From Pelagihabitans sp963760375 (GTDB taxonomy: Bacteria; Bacteroidota; Bacteroidia; Flavobacteriales; Flavobacteriaceae), in NCBI GenBank assembly GCA_963760375.1, contig CAVXCS010000007.1, positions 806,001 through 870,000 of the forward strand: a stretch of 64,000 nt of DNA, given 5' to 3'. The notes below the pieces were generated by a model. The model was not told where the DNA came from. It saw nothing but the letters and a program-made list of their open reading frames with translations, and did not search any database. The translations under genes and the position numbers were made by a program. Positions 36,610 to 45,785 of the stretch are shown here, in pieces (position 1 is the first letter of the stretch; every line of letters begins with the position of its first letter).

Positions 36610-37290
36610 TTATTTTTCTTCTTGCTTAGGCGCTTCAGCGGTAGCTTCGGTTTTGGGTTCTTCCACTGCTTCCTCGGCTGCCGGTGCTTCTTTCACCGCT
36701 TCCTTGGCTGCAGGGGCTTCTTTCGCTGCTTCCTTGGCTACAGGGGCCTCTTCGGCCACTTCCGCCACCACGGGCGCTGCTTCTGCCGCTTCCTCGGCTG
36801 CTGGGGTTTCTTCAACAACCGCGTCTGCTTCTGGGGCCTCTGCCTCAACCGCTGCCAATGCGCGTTTTTCACTCACCTCTTTTTCGGCTTTCAAAGCTTT
36901 GGCCTTGGCTTCTGCCTTGGCTTTGTCTAGTCCGCCTACTTTGGCTGCGATGGTATTTTCCTTTTCCTCGAGCCAAGCATTGAATTTTTCATCGGCCTGC
37001 TCCTCGGTCAAAGCTCCTTTTCTGACACCACCCAAGAGGTGGTGCTTCAACATAATTCCTTTGTAAGAAAGTATGGCCCTTGCCGTATCACTGGGTTGTG
37101 CCCCGTTCTGGAGCCATTTCACCGAATGGTCAACATCGATATCGATGGTTGCGGGATTGGTATTGGGGTTGTAGGTTCCCAGTTTCTCCAGGAATTTTCC
37201 ATCTCTCTTGGCACGGCTATCGGCCGCCACGATCCAATAGAAAGGTTTGCCTTTTTTTCCGTGTCTCTGTAATCTAATCTTTACTGGCAT
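36610..37290 (-). CDS. rpsP: 30S ribosomal protein S16 with long Ala/Glu tail
   Basis: 226 residues. The first 85 or so are standard S16 (MPVKIRLQRHGKKGKPFYWIVAADSR, then LGTYNPNTNP and VKWLQNGAQPSDTARAILS). The next part is helical and charged, and the last 90 residues are low-complexity Ala/Glu/Lys/Pro with short imperfect repeats such as EEAPVAKEAAKEAPAAKE. The tail is typical for flavobacterial S16 and its role is unknown. First gene of rpsP-rimM. Confidence 0.95.
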   Translation of the reverse strand: MPVKIRLQRHGKKGKPFYWIVAADSRAKRDGKFLEKLGTYNPNTNPATIDIDVDHSVKWLQNGAQPSDTARAILSYKGIMLKHHLLGGVRKGALTEEQADEKFNAWLEEKENTIAAKVGGLDKAKAEAKAKALKAEKEVSEKRALAAVEAEAPEADAVVEETPAAEEAAEAAPVVAEVAEEAPVAKEAAKEAPAAKEAVKEAPAAEEAVEEPKTEATAEAPKQEEK

Positions 37291-37406
37291 ATCACATTAA
37301 TTTTGCAGGGTGCCCGACCCTCGGTTATTAATTCTTTTTTCCCATTTTTCGGGGCTGCAAATATAGACCATTTCCTTTAATGTACAATAGCTTGTGAAAA
37401 TTTACA

Positions 37407-38831
37407 TTATTCCCGTTCGGCAAGTTGGTCTTGACCCCTTACAAGATTCGACCGATGCTGGGCTACCATGGCATCGATCTGTTGCAACACTTCCGGGTTC
37501 GATGCGGAAATATCATACTGTTCCGATGGGTCATGATCCAGATTGAACAACAGAGGCGTTGGGTGTTCCATGCGTTCCTCGGACTGCCTATAGGCGCCCC
37601 GGGTGATAAAGTGCGCCTTGTAAGGCCCCAATCTGGCCGCAAATAGTTCGGTTCCCCTGTAATACAACATGCTCTTACGGAGACTGGGGGCACCATTGAA
37701 CAAAGTCGCGCTCAGGTCGACCCCGTCAACGATCCTGTCCGATGGCATTTCGGCCCCCGCCATCTTGCTGAAAGTGGTAAAGAGGTCCATGGTCGATCCA
37801 ATATCGGTGATCACACCTGGCTTTATCTTGCCGGGGGCCCAGAAGATGGCCGGCTCCCGCATGCCCCCTTCCCAAGTGGTCCCTTTTCCGTCCTTTAAAA
37901 GTCCGGCACTGCCGCCATTCTGTTGGAATGGCAGCCATGGCCCATTATCGGAAGTGAAGACCACAATGGTGTTTTCATCCAGACCGAGCGCTTTCAGGGT
38001 TTTGAGGATCCTTCCCACCCCGTGGTCGATCTCTTCGACCACATCGCCATAGAGCCCCCTCTTGCTGGTGTTTTTAAATGCCTCGGAGGCGAACAAAGGG
38101 ATATGGGGGAAGTTATGGGCGAGATAGAGCAAGAAAGGCTTGCCCTTATGTTGCTCAATGTAGGAAATGGCTTCATCGGTGTAGCGGCGGCTGATCGACC
38201 TTTGATCGGCAGGCCGCTCTATGATATCGGTATTCCGCATCAAGGGCACATTGAAATGTTCCGTTTTGATCGAATCATCGGGCTGTTGCCAGTACTCCAT
38301 ATAAGGGTGTCCCGCATCCATATCCATATCATTGGAATAGGGTATCCCAAAATAATAGTCGAAGCCATTGTTCGTTGGGAGATACTGTTCTTTGTGGCCC
38401 AAATGCCATTTTCCGATGCAGGCCGTACCATATCCGACTTTTTGCAGTTGTTCCGCCAGGGTAATTTCATCGGCGGGCAGCCCGTTTTTCGAATCTGGAA
38501 AAAGCACACGATTGACGTTGCTCGACATCCCACTGCGCACCGGATACCTTCCTGTCAACAAAGCCGCCCTGCTCGGGGTACAGACACTGGCCGCTGCGTA
38601 GAAGTTGGTCCACTTTTGACCATCCATGGCCATGCGGTCGAGATTTGGCGTTTTTAGGGTGGGATGGCCGTAAATGCCCAGATCACCATAGCCCAGGTCG
38701 TCCGCGAAAATAATGATGAAGTTGGGCTGGGGCGCCTCGGATTTTTGTCCGTGGCCCGCCGATAGCGCCAAAAACAAAAACATCCAAAAAATACAGGGAT
38801 AAGCCGCCAAACGATTTTGTATTGTATTCAT
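37407..38831 (-). CDS. Sulfatase (formylglycine type, S1 family), secreted
   Basis: 474 residues, signal peptide CIFWMFLFLALSAGHGQ. Calcium-site Asp pair in FADDLGYGDLGIYG, formylglycine site CTPSRAALLTGRYPVRSG (canonical CxPxR), GKWHLGHKEQ, and FTSDNGPW. The ordering resembles N-acetylgalactosamine- or aryl-sulfatases. It differs from the enzyme at 29482 in the C-terminal third, so substrates probably differ. Monocistronic. Confidence 0.93.
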   Translation of the reverse strand: MNTIQNRLAAYPCIFWMFLFLALSAGHGQKSEAPQPNFIIIFADDLGYGDLGIYGHPTLKTPNLDRMAMDGQKWTNFYAAASVCTPSRAALLTGRYPVRSGMSSNVNRVLFPDSKNGLPADEITLAEQLQKVGYGTACIGKWHLGHKEQYLPTNNGFDYYFGIPYSNDMDMDAGHPYMEYWQQPDDSIKTEHFNVPLMRNTDIIERPADQRSISRRYTDEAISYIEQHKGKPFLLYLAHNFPHIPLFASEAFKNTSKRGLYGDVVEEIDHGVGRILKTLKALGLDENTIVVFTSDNGPWLPFQQNGGSAGLLKDGKGTTWEGGMREPAIFWAPGKIKPGVITDIGSTMDLFTTFSKMAGAEMPSDRIVDGVDLSATLFNGAPSLRKSMLYYRGTELFAARLGPYKAHFITRGAYRQSEERMEHPTPLLFNLDHDPSEQYDISASNPEVLQQIDAMVAQHRSNLVRGQDQLAERE

Positions 38832-38994
38832 AATTGTTGTTCCGTTGATTGCCTTGAAGGTAGCTAATATTGCCGAGAACCACCAAATAAGGCGGAAGCA
38901 CCAAGGGTTGATAACTCATGACAACTCCCTTTTACCATGGCGATACTTTTCCCTATTTTTAACCTTGCCTTTTTAGACCGATAAAATACCCTGG

Positions 38995-41900
38995 ATGTAC
39001 CTTATTTTCGATACTGAAACCACCGGCCTTCCCAAACGTTGGGACGCCCCGATTACCGATACCGACAACTGGCCGCGATGCATTCAGATCGCATGGCAGC
39101 TGCACGATGCCATGGGCGTACTGATCGACCAACAAGATTATTTGGTGCGGCCAGACGGCTTCAACATTCCCTATGATGCCGAAAAAATACATGGTATTTC
39201 CACCGCTTTGGCCGAGGAACGGGGCCTGCCCTTAACAGAAGTACTGGAAAAATTCAACAAGGCCTGTGCCGGGGCGAAGTTCATCGTGGGTCAGAACGTA
39301 GGCTTTGATGTGAACATCATAGGGGCGGAATTCCATCGGACAGGGATGGAGAATACCCTGCCATCGTTACCGGTTTTGGATACCTGTACCGAAGACACGG
39401 CCTTATTGTGCCAATTGCCAGGTGGCAGGGGGGGCAAGTTCAAACTGCCCACGCTTACCGAGCTCCATGAATACCTATTCGACGAACCCTTCTCCGAGGC
39501 CCACAATGCCACGGCCGACGTGGAAGCCACTTCCCGTTGTTTCCATGAACTGTTGCGCCGCCGCCATTACACCAAGGACCAATTACAGGTAGGCCCGGAT
39601 TATTTTGAGCAATTTCTGGAAACCAATCCCGAGCATGTCGCCCCGATCGGGCTGAAGCATGTCAATTTAAAAAAGGCCTCCAAAAAAATTGCCGATAAAC
39701 TTTGGAATCAGGATACCGCACAGGTCTCACAGGCGGAAATCAAGGAGAACCTGAAAACTTTGGAATCCGCACAATTTGTGCACCTTCACAACCATTCCCA
39801 GTTTTCGGTATTGCAATCGACCATCGATATCAAAGACCTGATACGCTCCACGGCCGAAAATCAAATGAAGGCGGTGGCCCTTACCGACCATGCCAATATG
39901 ATGGGGGTGTTCCATTTCGTAAAAGAGGTGAAAGCCCACAACGCGGGGGTCATCGAAAGGAACAACATTGCGGTCAATCACGGGGAAACTCCGACCGAAT
40001 CGGAAATCACCCCAATTCTGGGCTGCGAATTTTTTGTCTGTGACGACCATACCAATAAGAACACCAAGGACTACGGCTACCAGATCGTGATGTTGGCGAA
40101 GAACAAAAAGGGTTACCATAACCTTGCCAAGATGTCTTCCCTCTCCTATACCGATGGATTCTATTACGTACCCCGTATCGATCGAAAGGTGGTGGAACAA
40201 TACAAGGACGACCTGATCGTGCTCACCGGCAACCTTTATGGGGAGGTGCCCGGAAAGATCTTGAACGTTGGCGAAAACCAGGCCGAAGAAGCCCTGTTAT
40301 GGTGGAAGGAACAATTTGGCGATGACCTGTACATCGAGATCATGCGCCATGGCCAAGAAGATGAAGATCGGGTGAACCCGGTTTTGATCGCCCTGGCCAA
40401 AAAACATCAGGTGAAGTTGGTGGCGACCAACAACAACTATTACTGTGCCAAGGAAGACGCGGCGGCACATGACATCCTTTTGTGCGTCAAGGACGGAGAA
40501 AAACAGGCCACCCCGATAGGCCGCGGAAGGGGCTATCGTTACGGACTGCCCAACCAGGAATACTACTTTAAGTCGCAGGACGAAATGAAGGCGCTCTTTG
40601 AGGACCTTCCCGAATCGATACTGAACATACAGGAGGTCGTCGATAAGATCGAATCCTATGAGCTGGCACGGGAAGTGCTTTTGCCCAATTTTGATATCCC
40701 GGCCAAATTCAAGATTGCCGACGACGCGGCCGATGGGGGCAAACGCGGAGAGAATGCCTACCTCAGGCATATCACCTATGAAGGGGCCAAAAAACGGTAT
40801 CCCGAAATTACCGAAGCGATTCGCGAACGCATCGATTTCGAATTGAAAACCATCGAAAATTCAGGCTATCCCGGTTATTTTCTCATTGTGGAGGATTTTA
40901 TTCGGGAAGCGCGGAACATGGATGTTTCAGTAGGGCCGGGCAGGGGTTCTGCCGCAGGCTCTGTGGTGGCCTACTGCCTCAAGATCACCAATATCGATCC
41001 CTTGAAGTACGACCTGCTTTTTGAGCGCTTTTTGAACCCCGACCGGGTATCCATGCCCGATATCGACATCGATTTTGATGATGAGGGCCGCGGCAAGGTC
41101 ATGGACTATGTGATCAACAAGTATGGTGCCAACCAAGTGGCTCAGATCATTACCTATGGCACCATGGCGGCAAAATCTTCCATCAGGGATACGGCCAGGG
41201 TCCTGGACCTTCCTTTGGGCGATGCCGATAGGATCGCGAAGTTGATCCCCACCATGTCAAAACTCAACAAGATTTTCGGGGCCGAGGAATCCGAGCTTAA
41301 AAAGCGTTTCCGTTCCGAGGATTTCGAAAAGGTGCAACAACTTTTGAACATTTCCGAAGGGGACGATCTGGAAGGCCGTACCCTAAAAATGGCCAGGGTG
41401 TTGGAAGGATCCCTGCGAAACACCGGCATCCATGCCTGTGGGGTGATCATCACCCCCAGCGATATCACCGATTTTGTCCCCGTGGCGACCGCCAAGGACT
41501 CCGATCTGTATGTCACCCAGTTCGACAACTCGGTGGTTGAAAATGCGGGTCTTCTTAAGATGGACTTCCTGGGCCTTAAAACCTTGACCCTGATCAAGGA
41601 TACCGTAAAGATCGTCAAGGCCAGGCACGACATCGATCTGGTTCCTGACGATTTTCCACTGGACGATGAAAAGACCTATGAACTTTTTCAAAAGGGGGAT
41701 ACGGTAGGCATATTCCAGTACGAATCGCCGGGGATGCAAAAGCACATGAAAGACCTGAAGCCCTCTGTCTTTGATGACCTTATCGCGATGAACGCGCTCT
41801 ACCGGCCAGGGCCGATGGAATATATCCCGAGTTTTATCGAACGAAAGAACGGGATCGCGGAAATCAAGTACGACCTGCCGGAAATGGAGGAGTACCTCAA

Positions 41901-43380
41901 AGAGACCTATGGCATTACGGTATACCAGGAACAGGTGATGCTCTTGTCACAAAAACTGGCAGGTTTCACCAAAGGGGAAGCCGATGTGCTGCGCAAGGCC
42001 ATGGGGAAAAAGATTTTTGCCCTCCTGCAGAAACTGAAGCCCCAATTTTTGGATGGCGGGGAACAGAATGGCCATCCCAGGGAGGTCCTTGAAAAGATCT
42101 GGAAAGATTGGGAAGCCTTTGCCTCCTATGCCTTTAACAAAAGCCACTCGACCTGTTATGCGTATATCGCCTATCAAACCGCATACCTTAAGGCACACTA
42201 TCCCGCGGAATATATGGCCGCCGTGTTGAGCAACAACATGAACGACATCAAGCAGGTGACCTTTTTCATGGAAGAATGCAAACGGATGGGATTGCAGGTT
42301 CTGGGACCGGATGTCAATGAATCCTATTACAAGTTTGCCGTGAACAAGAACAACGCCGTACGATTTGGCATGGGCGCCATCAAAGGGGTGGGGAGGTCCG
42401 CCGTGGAAACCATAGTCGAACAAAGAAAAAAAGAGGGGCCCTTCAAATCGGTCTTTGATCTTGCGAAGCGCATCGATTTGAGGGCGGCCAACAAAAAGGC
42501 CTTTGAGAACCTGGCCGTGGCCGGCGGCTTCGATTCGTTCGGCACGACCCATAGGGCACAGTATTTCCATGACGACGGGGATGGTATTTCCCTTTTGGAG
42601 AAGGTGATACGCTTTGGGGCAAAATTTCAAGAGAACAAAAATTCAAGTCAGGTGAGCCTTTTCGGCGATGCCAGTGAGGTACAGATCCCCGAACCTATCG
42701 TGCCACCTTGCGAAGAATGGGGCACCATGGAAAAATTGAGGCGGGAGAAGGAAGTGGTGGGCATCTATATCTCGGGCCATCCCCTCGACGACTTCAAGAC
42801 CGAGATCAATGCTTTTTGCAATGCCAGTGTATCCTATGCCAACAGCCTGGATGAATATGTGAACAAGGAGCTTTCTTTTGCGGGGGTCATCACCGATGTG
42901 CAACACCGTACCTCCAAGAATGGAAAGGGCTGGGCCTCCTTTACGATGGAGGACTATACCGATTCCTTCGAGTTCCGCATTTTTGGGGAAGAATACCTGA
43001 AATACCGACATTTTTTGATGATCAATTCCTTTGTGTACCTCAAGGTGTACGTTCGGGAAGGTTGGGTCAACAGGGACACCGGGAAAAAAGGGGATGCCCG
43101 ATTGCAGTTCAATAGTTTTATGCTATTGCAGGAAGTGATGGAAACCTATGCGAAGAAACTCACCATAAAGCTGAATATCGACGCCTTGAAGAAAGAGGGC
43201 ATTGCAGATTTGAAAGACACTTTGGTTTCCCATAAGGGGACGCACCCTTTGAATTTTGAAATCTATGGCATGGAAGACGAGATCAAGGTGCGCATGTCGA
43301 GCAGAAAGCAAAAAGTGCAGATCACCAGTGAATTGTTATCGGTATTGGAGGAAAAAGAAGTGCACTTCAAATTGAACTGA
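38995..43380 (+). CDS. dnaE: Replicative DNA polymerase III alpha subunit with fused proofreading exonuclease
   Basis: 1461 residues. Residues 1-190 are a DnaQ-like 3'-5' exonuclease: FDTETTGLPKRW (ExoI), GQNVGFDVNIIG (ExoII) and HNATADVEATSR (ExoIII), with all catalytic acids and the His kept. A PHP domain follows (HLHNHSQFSVLQSTID, first HxH intact, near residue 265). Then the polymerase core: GPGRGSAAGSVVAYCL, MPDIDIDFDDEGRGK, LLKMDFLGLKTLTL, YGITVYQEQVM, FNKSHSTCYAYIAYQ, a helix-hairpin-helix region and an OB-fold (SFAGVITDVQHRTSKNGKGW). This is the Bacteroidota form with proofreading in cis. It is the essential replicase, in contrast with the short DnaE2 at 16937. Confidence 0.97.
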   Translation: MYLIFDTETTGLPKRWDAPITDTDNWPRCIQIAWQLHDAMGVLIDQQDYLVRPDGFNIPYDAEKIHGISTALAEERGLPLTEVLEKFNKACAGAKFIVGQNVGFDVNIIGAEFHRTGMENTLPSLPVLDTCTEDTALLCQLPGGRGGKFKLPTLTELHEYLFDEPFSEAHNATADVEATSRCFHELLRRRHYTKDQLQVGPDYFEQFLETNPEHVAPIGLKHVNLKKASKKIADKLWNQDTAQVSQAEIKENLKTLESAQFVHLHNHSQFSVLQSTIDIKDLIRSTAENQMKAVALTDHANMMGVFHFVKEVKAHNAGVIERNNIAVNHGETPTESEITPILGCEFFVCDDHTNKNTKDYGYQIVMLAKNKKGYHNLAKMSSLSYTDGFYYVPRIDRKVVEQYKDDLIVLTGNLYGEVPGKILNVGENQAEEALLWWKEQFGDDLYIEIMRHGQEDEDRVNPVLIALAKKHQVKLVATNNNYYCAKEDAAAHDILLCVKDGEKQATPIGRGRGYRYGLPNQEYYFKSQDEMKALFEDLPESILNIQEVVDKIESYELAREVLLPNFDIPAKFKIADDAADGGKRGENAYLRHITYEGAKKRYPEITEAIRERIDFELKTIENSGYPGYFLIVEDFIREARNMDVSVGPGRGSAAGSVVAYCLKITNIDPLKYDLLFERFLNPDRVSMPDIDIDFDDEGRGKVMDYVINKYGANQVAQIITYGTMAAKSSIRDTARVLDLPLGDADRIAKLIPTMSKLNKIFGAEESELKKRFRSEDFEKVQQLLNISEGDDLEGRTLKMARVLEGSLRNTGIHACGVIITPSDITDFVPVATAKDSDLYVTQFDNSVVENAGLLKMDFLGLKTLTLIKDTVKIVKARHDIDLVPDDFPLDDEKTYELFQKGDTVGIFQYESPGMQKHMKDLKPSVFDDLIAMNALYRPGPMEYIPSFIERKNGIAEIKYDLPEMEEYLKETYGITVYQEQVMLLSQKLAGFTKGEADVLRKAMGKKIFALLQKLKPQFLDGGEQNGHPREVLEKIWKDWEAFASYAFNKSHSTCYAYIAYQTAYLKAHYPAEYMAAVLSNNMNDIKQVTFFMEECKRMGLQVLGPDVNESYYKFAVNKNNAVRFGMGAIKGVGRSAVETIVEQRKKEGPFKSVFDLAKRIDLRAANKKAFENLAVAGGFDSFGTTHRAQYFHDDGDGISLLEKVIRFGAKFQENKNSSQVSLFGDASEVQIPEPIVPPCEEWGTMEKLRREKEVVGIYISGHPLDDFKTEINAFCNASVSYANSLDEYVNKELSFAGVITDVQHRTSKNGKGWASFTMEDYTDSFEFRIFGEEYLKYRHFLMINSFVYLKVYVREGWVNRDTGKKGDARLQFNSFMLLQEVMETYAKKLTIKLNIDALKKEGIADLKDTLVSHKGTHPLNFEIYGMEDEIKVRMSSRKQKVQITSELLSVLEEKEVHFKLN

Positions 43381-43523
43381 CCTTTACCTTTCGGTATCGC
43401 CTGTCATGATGGTATTGTAGGGAAAGTTAGCTTCGTTCAACAACCTGATAACCATAAACTTTGGCAATGGGGGCATAGGTTTTACATATACAGGGTCAGT
43501 AAGGAACACTTGAAATAAATGAC

Positions 43524-43531
43524 TAAATTTG
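43524..43531 (+). promoter_or_regulatory. Probable -7 element of the trxA promoter
   Basis: TAAATTTG matches TAnnTTTG and lies 22 bp before the trxA ATG. No TTTG at the ideal upstream spacing is obvious. Confidence 0.45.
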
Positions 43532-43553
43532 CATAATCATTAAATAAGATAAC

Positions 43554-43871
43554 ATGGCATTAGAAATAACCGATGCTACCTTTGAGCAGGTAGTATTAAA
43601 AAGTGATAAACCGGTAGTCGTTGATTTTTGGGCGGCATGGTGCGGACCCTGTAGGATGGTCGGCCCGATCATCGATGAGGTGAGCACCGAATATGAAGGA
43701 AAGGCTGTTGTTGGCAAAGTTGATGTGGATGCCAACCAAGAATTCGCCGCTAAATATGGCGTGCGCAATATCCCTACCGTATTGGTCTTCAAAAATGGTG
43801 AAATCGTGAACCGGCAAGTAGGGGTATCCCCGAAAAAGGTGTACACCGACGCCATTGATGCGGCTCTATAG
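43554..43871 (+). CDS. trxA: Thioredoxin
   Basis: 105 residues, cytosolic protein disulfide reductase. Active site WCGPC in VVDFWAAWCGPCRMVGPI (residues 23-40) and the cis-Pro loop YGVRNIPTVLVFKNGE. Length and motifs are those of standard Trx1. Followed by a strong terminator and then a DUF58 gene in the same direction. Confidence 0.97.
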   Translation: MALEITDATFEQVVLKSDKPVVVDFWAAWCGPCRMVGPIIDEVSTEYEGKAVVGKVDVDANQEFAAKYGVRNIPTVLVFKNGEIVNRQVGVSPKKVYTDAIDAAL

Positions 43872-43895
43872 ATACATCGAATTTTTTTGTTATCA

Positions 43896-43925
43896 GAGGC
43901 TTGGCAGATGTCAAGCCTTTTTTTT
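43896..43925 (+). terminator. Rho-independent terminator after trxA
   Basis: Stem AGGCTTG / CAAGCCT with an 8-nt loop and a run of eight T. Confidence 0.88.
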
Positions 43926-43941
43926 GTTTTAACTTAGTGAC

Positions 43942-44871
43942 ATGAAACTGCAATCGGAACTCAATAATGCCCTCCTTTTCCAAAACCTGGAACTGCTGGC
44001 CAACCAGGTGGTGGAGGGATTCATCAGTGGTATCCACAAGAGTCCGTTTCATGGATTTTCCGCAGAATTTGCCGAGCATAAAATTTACAACACAGGGGAA
44101 AGTACCAAGCATATCGATTGGAAACTGTTCGCCAAAACCGATAAACTCTACACCAAAAGGTACGAAGAGGAGACCAACCTGCGCTGCCATATGATACTCG
44201 ACAATTCGCCCTCGATGTATTATCCGGTGGTCAAGAAGTTGGATCTTGACCATTTGAACAAGATCGGATATGGAGTGCTGGCGATCGCGGCCCTGATGAA
44301 TATTTTGAAGAAGCAGCGCGATGCGGTAGGCCTCAGCGTATATTCCGACACCTATAATTTTTATGCTCCGGAAAAGGGCAGTGAGCGCCACTACCAAATG
44401 CTGTTGGCCAAATTGGAGGGGATGCTTTTGCAGAAAAGCCAGGCAGCGCAGACGGAAACCTACCTGCATTTGCATTTGATCGCGGAGAAGATCAAGCGCC
44501 GGAGCCTGATCTTCCTGTTCACCGACATGCTGCAGACCGCCACCGAAGACGAGAAATTGTTCGATGCGCTTCGGCACTTAAAATATAACAAGCACCAGGT
44601 GGTGCTCTTTCATCTACTCGACCGTGGTACCGAGGTCCAGTTTGATTTTGAAAACACCCCCAAACGGTTTTGGGATGTGGAAACGGGAGAACATATCGAT
44701 CTTTATGCCGACAACATCAAGGAGGCCTATACAAAAAGCATGGCCGAATACTTTGGCGCCCTCAAACTGAAATGTGCCCAGTACAAGATCAAATATGTGG
44801 AGGTCGACGTCAAGGCCGATTTTGCGAGGGTATTGAATACTTATTTGGTGGAGCGGCAGAATTTTCTGTAA
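43942..44871 (+). CDS. DUF58 domain protein (vWA-like, MoxR-associated type)
   Basis: 309 residues. DUF58 core motif YNTGESTKHIDWKLFAKTDKLYTKRYEEETN (given here across residues 50-80; key part HIDWKLFAKT), followed by a vWA-like fold with DNSPSMYYP as the MIDAS-like site near residue 95. The family usually works with a MoxR AAA+ ATPase in protein or envelope quality control; no moxR gene is in the window, so here it is separated from its usual partner. It sits behind trxA. Confidence 0.85.
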   Translation: MKLQSELNNALLFQNLELLANQVVEGFISGIHKSPFHGFSAEFAEHKIYNTGESTKHIDWKLFAKTDKLYTKRYEEETNLRCHMILDNSPSMYYPVVKKLDLDHLNKIGYGVLAIAALMNILKKQRDAVGLSVYSDTYNFYAPEKGSERHYQMLLAKLEGMLLQKSQAAQTETYLHLHLIAEKIKRRSLIFLFTDMLQTATEDEKLFDALRHLKYNKHQVVLFHLLDRGTEVQFDFENTPKRFWDVETGEHIDLYADNIKEAYTKSMAEYFGALKLKCAQYKIKYVEVDVKADFARVLNTYLVERQNFL

Positions 44872-44896
44872 GCGCGGTCCTTTTTTGGGAAAATAG

Positions 44897-44927
44897 TTTG
44901 TGCAATAGAATTAGCGGTGTATATTTG
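44897..44927 (+). promoter_or_regulatory. tRNA-Asp promoter (TTTG-N19-TATATTTG)
   Basis: TTTG at 44897-44900, 19-bp spacer, TATATTTG at 44920-44927: an exact match to the Bacteroidota housekeeping promoter. It lies 17 bp before the tRNA. Confidence 0.85.
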
Positions 44928-44944
44928 CATCCGCTAAACGCCAC

Positions 44945-45018
44945 GGTTCGGTAGTTCAGTTGGTTAGAATACCTGCCTGTCACGCAGGGGGTCGCGGGTT
45001 CGAGTCCCGTCCGGACCG
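44945..45018 (+). tRNA. tRNA-Asp (anticodon GTC)
   Basis: A 74-nt cloverleaf: acceptor GGTTCGG/CCGGACC (one G-U), anticodon stem CCTGC/GCAGG around loop CTGTCAC with anticodon GTC at 44979-44981, T arm with GGTTCGAGTCC and discriminator G, as expected for Asp. CCA is not encoded. Confidence 0.97.
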
Positions 45019-45026
45019 CAGAGTAC

Positions 45027-45059
45027 AAGCCCTTCACACAAAGTGTGAGGGGCTTTTTT
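45027..45059 (+). terminator. Rho-independent terminator after tRNA-Asp
   Basis: Long stem AAGCCC-T-TCACAC / GTGTGA-G-GGGCTT with loop AAA and a T6 run. Confidence 0.85.
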
Positions 45060-45074
45060 GGTTTTGGCCGTGGA

Positions 45075-45484
45075 GCTTGCTTTCATGGCCAAAGACCAAA
45101 AAAAGCACCCGCCAACGCAGTTGGCAGAGGGGCCGTGATCTGCAGCCCCACCCCATGGGCCGCTTCCCGAGCGAAGCGCGGGAAGCAATCCCGTCCCCGG
45201 GTACCCAAGATCGGCCGAAAGCTTGCTTTCCCGGCCGCGGACCAAAAAAGCACCCGCCAACGCAGTTGGCGAAGGGGCCGTGATCTGCAGCCCCACCCCA
45301 TGGGCCGCTTCCCGAGCGAAGCGCGGGAAGCAATCCCGTCCCCTGGAACCCAAGATCGGCCGAAAGCTTGCTTTCATGGCCAAAGACCAAAAAAAGCGCC
45401 CGCCAACGCAGTTGGCGAAGGGGCCGTGATCTGCAGCCCCACCCCATGGGCCGCTTCCCGAGCGAAGCGCGGGAAGCAATCCCT
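45075..45484. repeat. Three direct repeats of about 146 bp
   Basis: Copies start at 45075, 45221 and 45366 (periods 146 and 145 bp); the third is cut short at about 45484. They are nearly identical and G+C-rich. Each carries three hairpin-forming stretches: GCCAAC-GCA-GTTGGC, GGGGC-N11-GCCCC and GCTTCCCG-N9-CGGGAAGC. Long open frames cross the repeats on both strands only because the unit has few stops; I do not call genes there. Confidence 0.9.
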
Positions 45485-45785
45485 TCGCTAGGATGGGCGT
45501 AACACCCGAGATCCTAACTTGTTGGTGGATGATATCGATCATTCGGCCCAACATTTCTTGCTACTATAGGGTTTGAAGGTCAATCAGCAGAAAAAGATAT
45601 CGACTTTCGTTCCCATAAATCGTTCGAATTATGGGACTGTTTTTGTGGAATGGAATTTATCATTGAATAGGTAATTTCAAAAAATTTTATGCACACCTCC
45701 TTAAGGTAGTGGCCCTTGAGTTGTAAGTGCCAACCACAACAAACAATCTCGTGGGCCATTGGGAATTCAAGATCACGGAAATATT
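45485..45785. other. Intergenic region without recognisable gene
   Basis: About 300 bp after the repeats. It opens with a small imperfect palindrome GGGCGTAACACCC (45495-45507). A 69-codon frame on the minus strand has no recognisable features. Nothing else seen. Confidence 0.5.

Noticed and set aside
36622..37066. Plus-strand Ser/Ala-rich frames opposite rpsP
   Set aside because: They mirror the Ala/Glu-rich tail of S16; low complexity only.
45045..45491. Plus-strand 148-codon frame in the 146-bp repeats
   Set aside because: Open only because the repeat unit lacks stops; the same stretch is open in other frames and strands.
44964..45554. Minus-strand 196-codon frame over tRNA-Asp and the 146-bp repeats
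   Set aside because: It is antisense tRNA plus translation of G+C-rich repeats; the repeated peptide follows the DNA repeat and nothing else.
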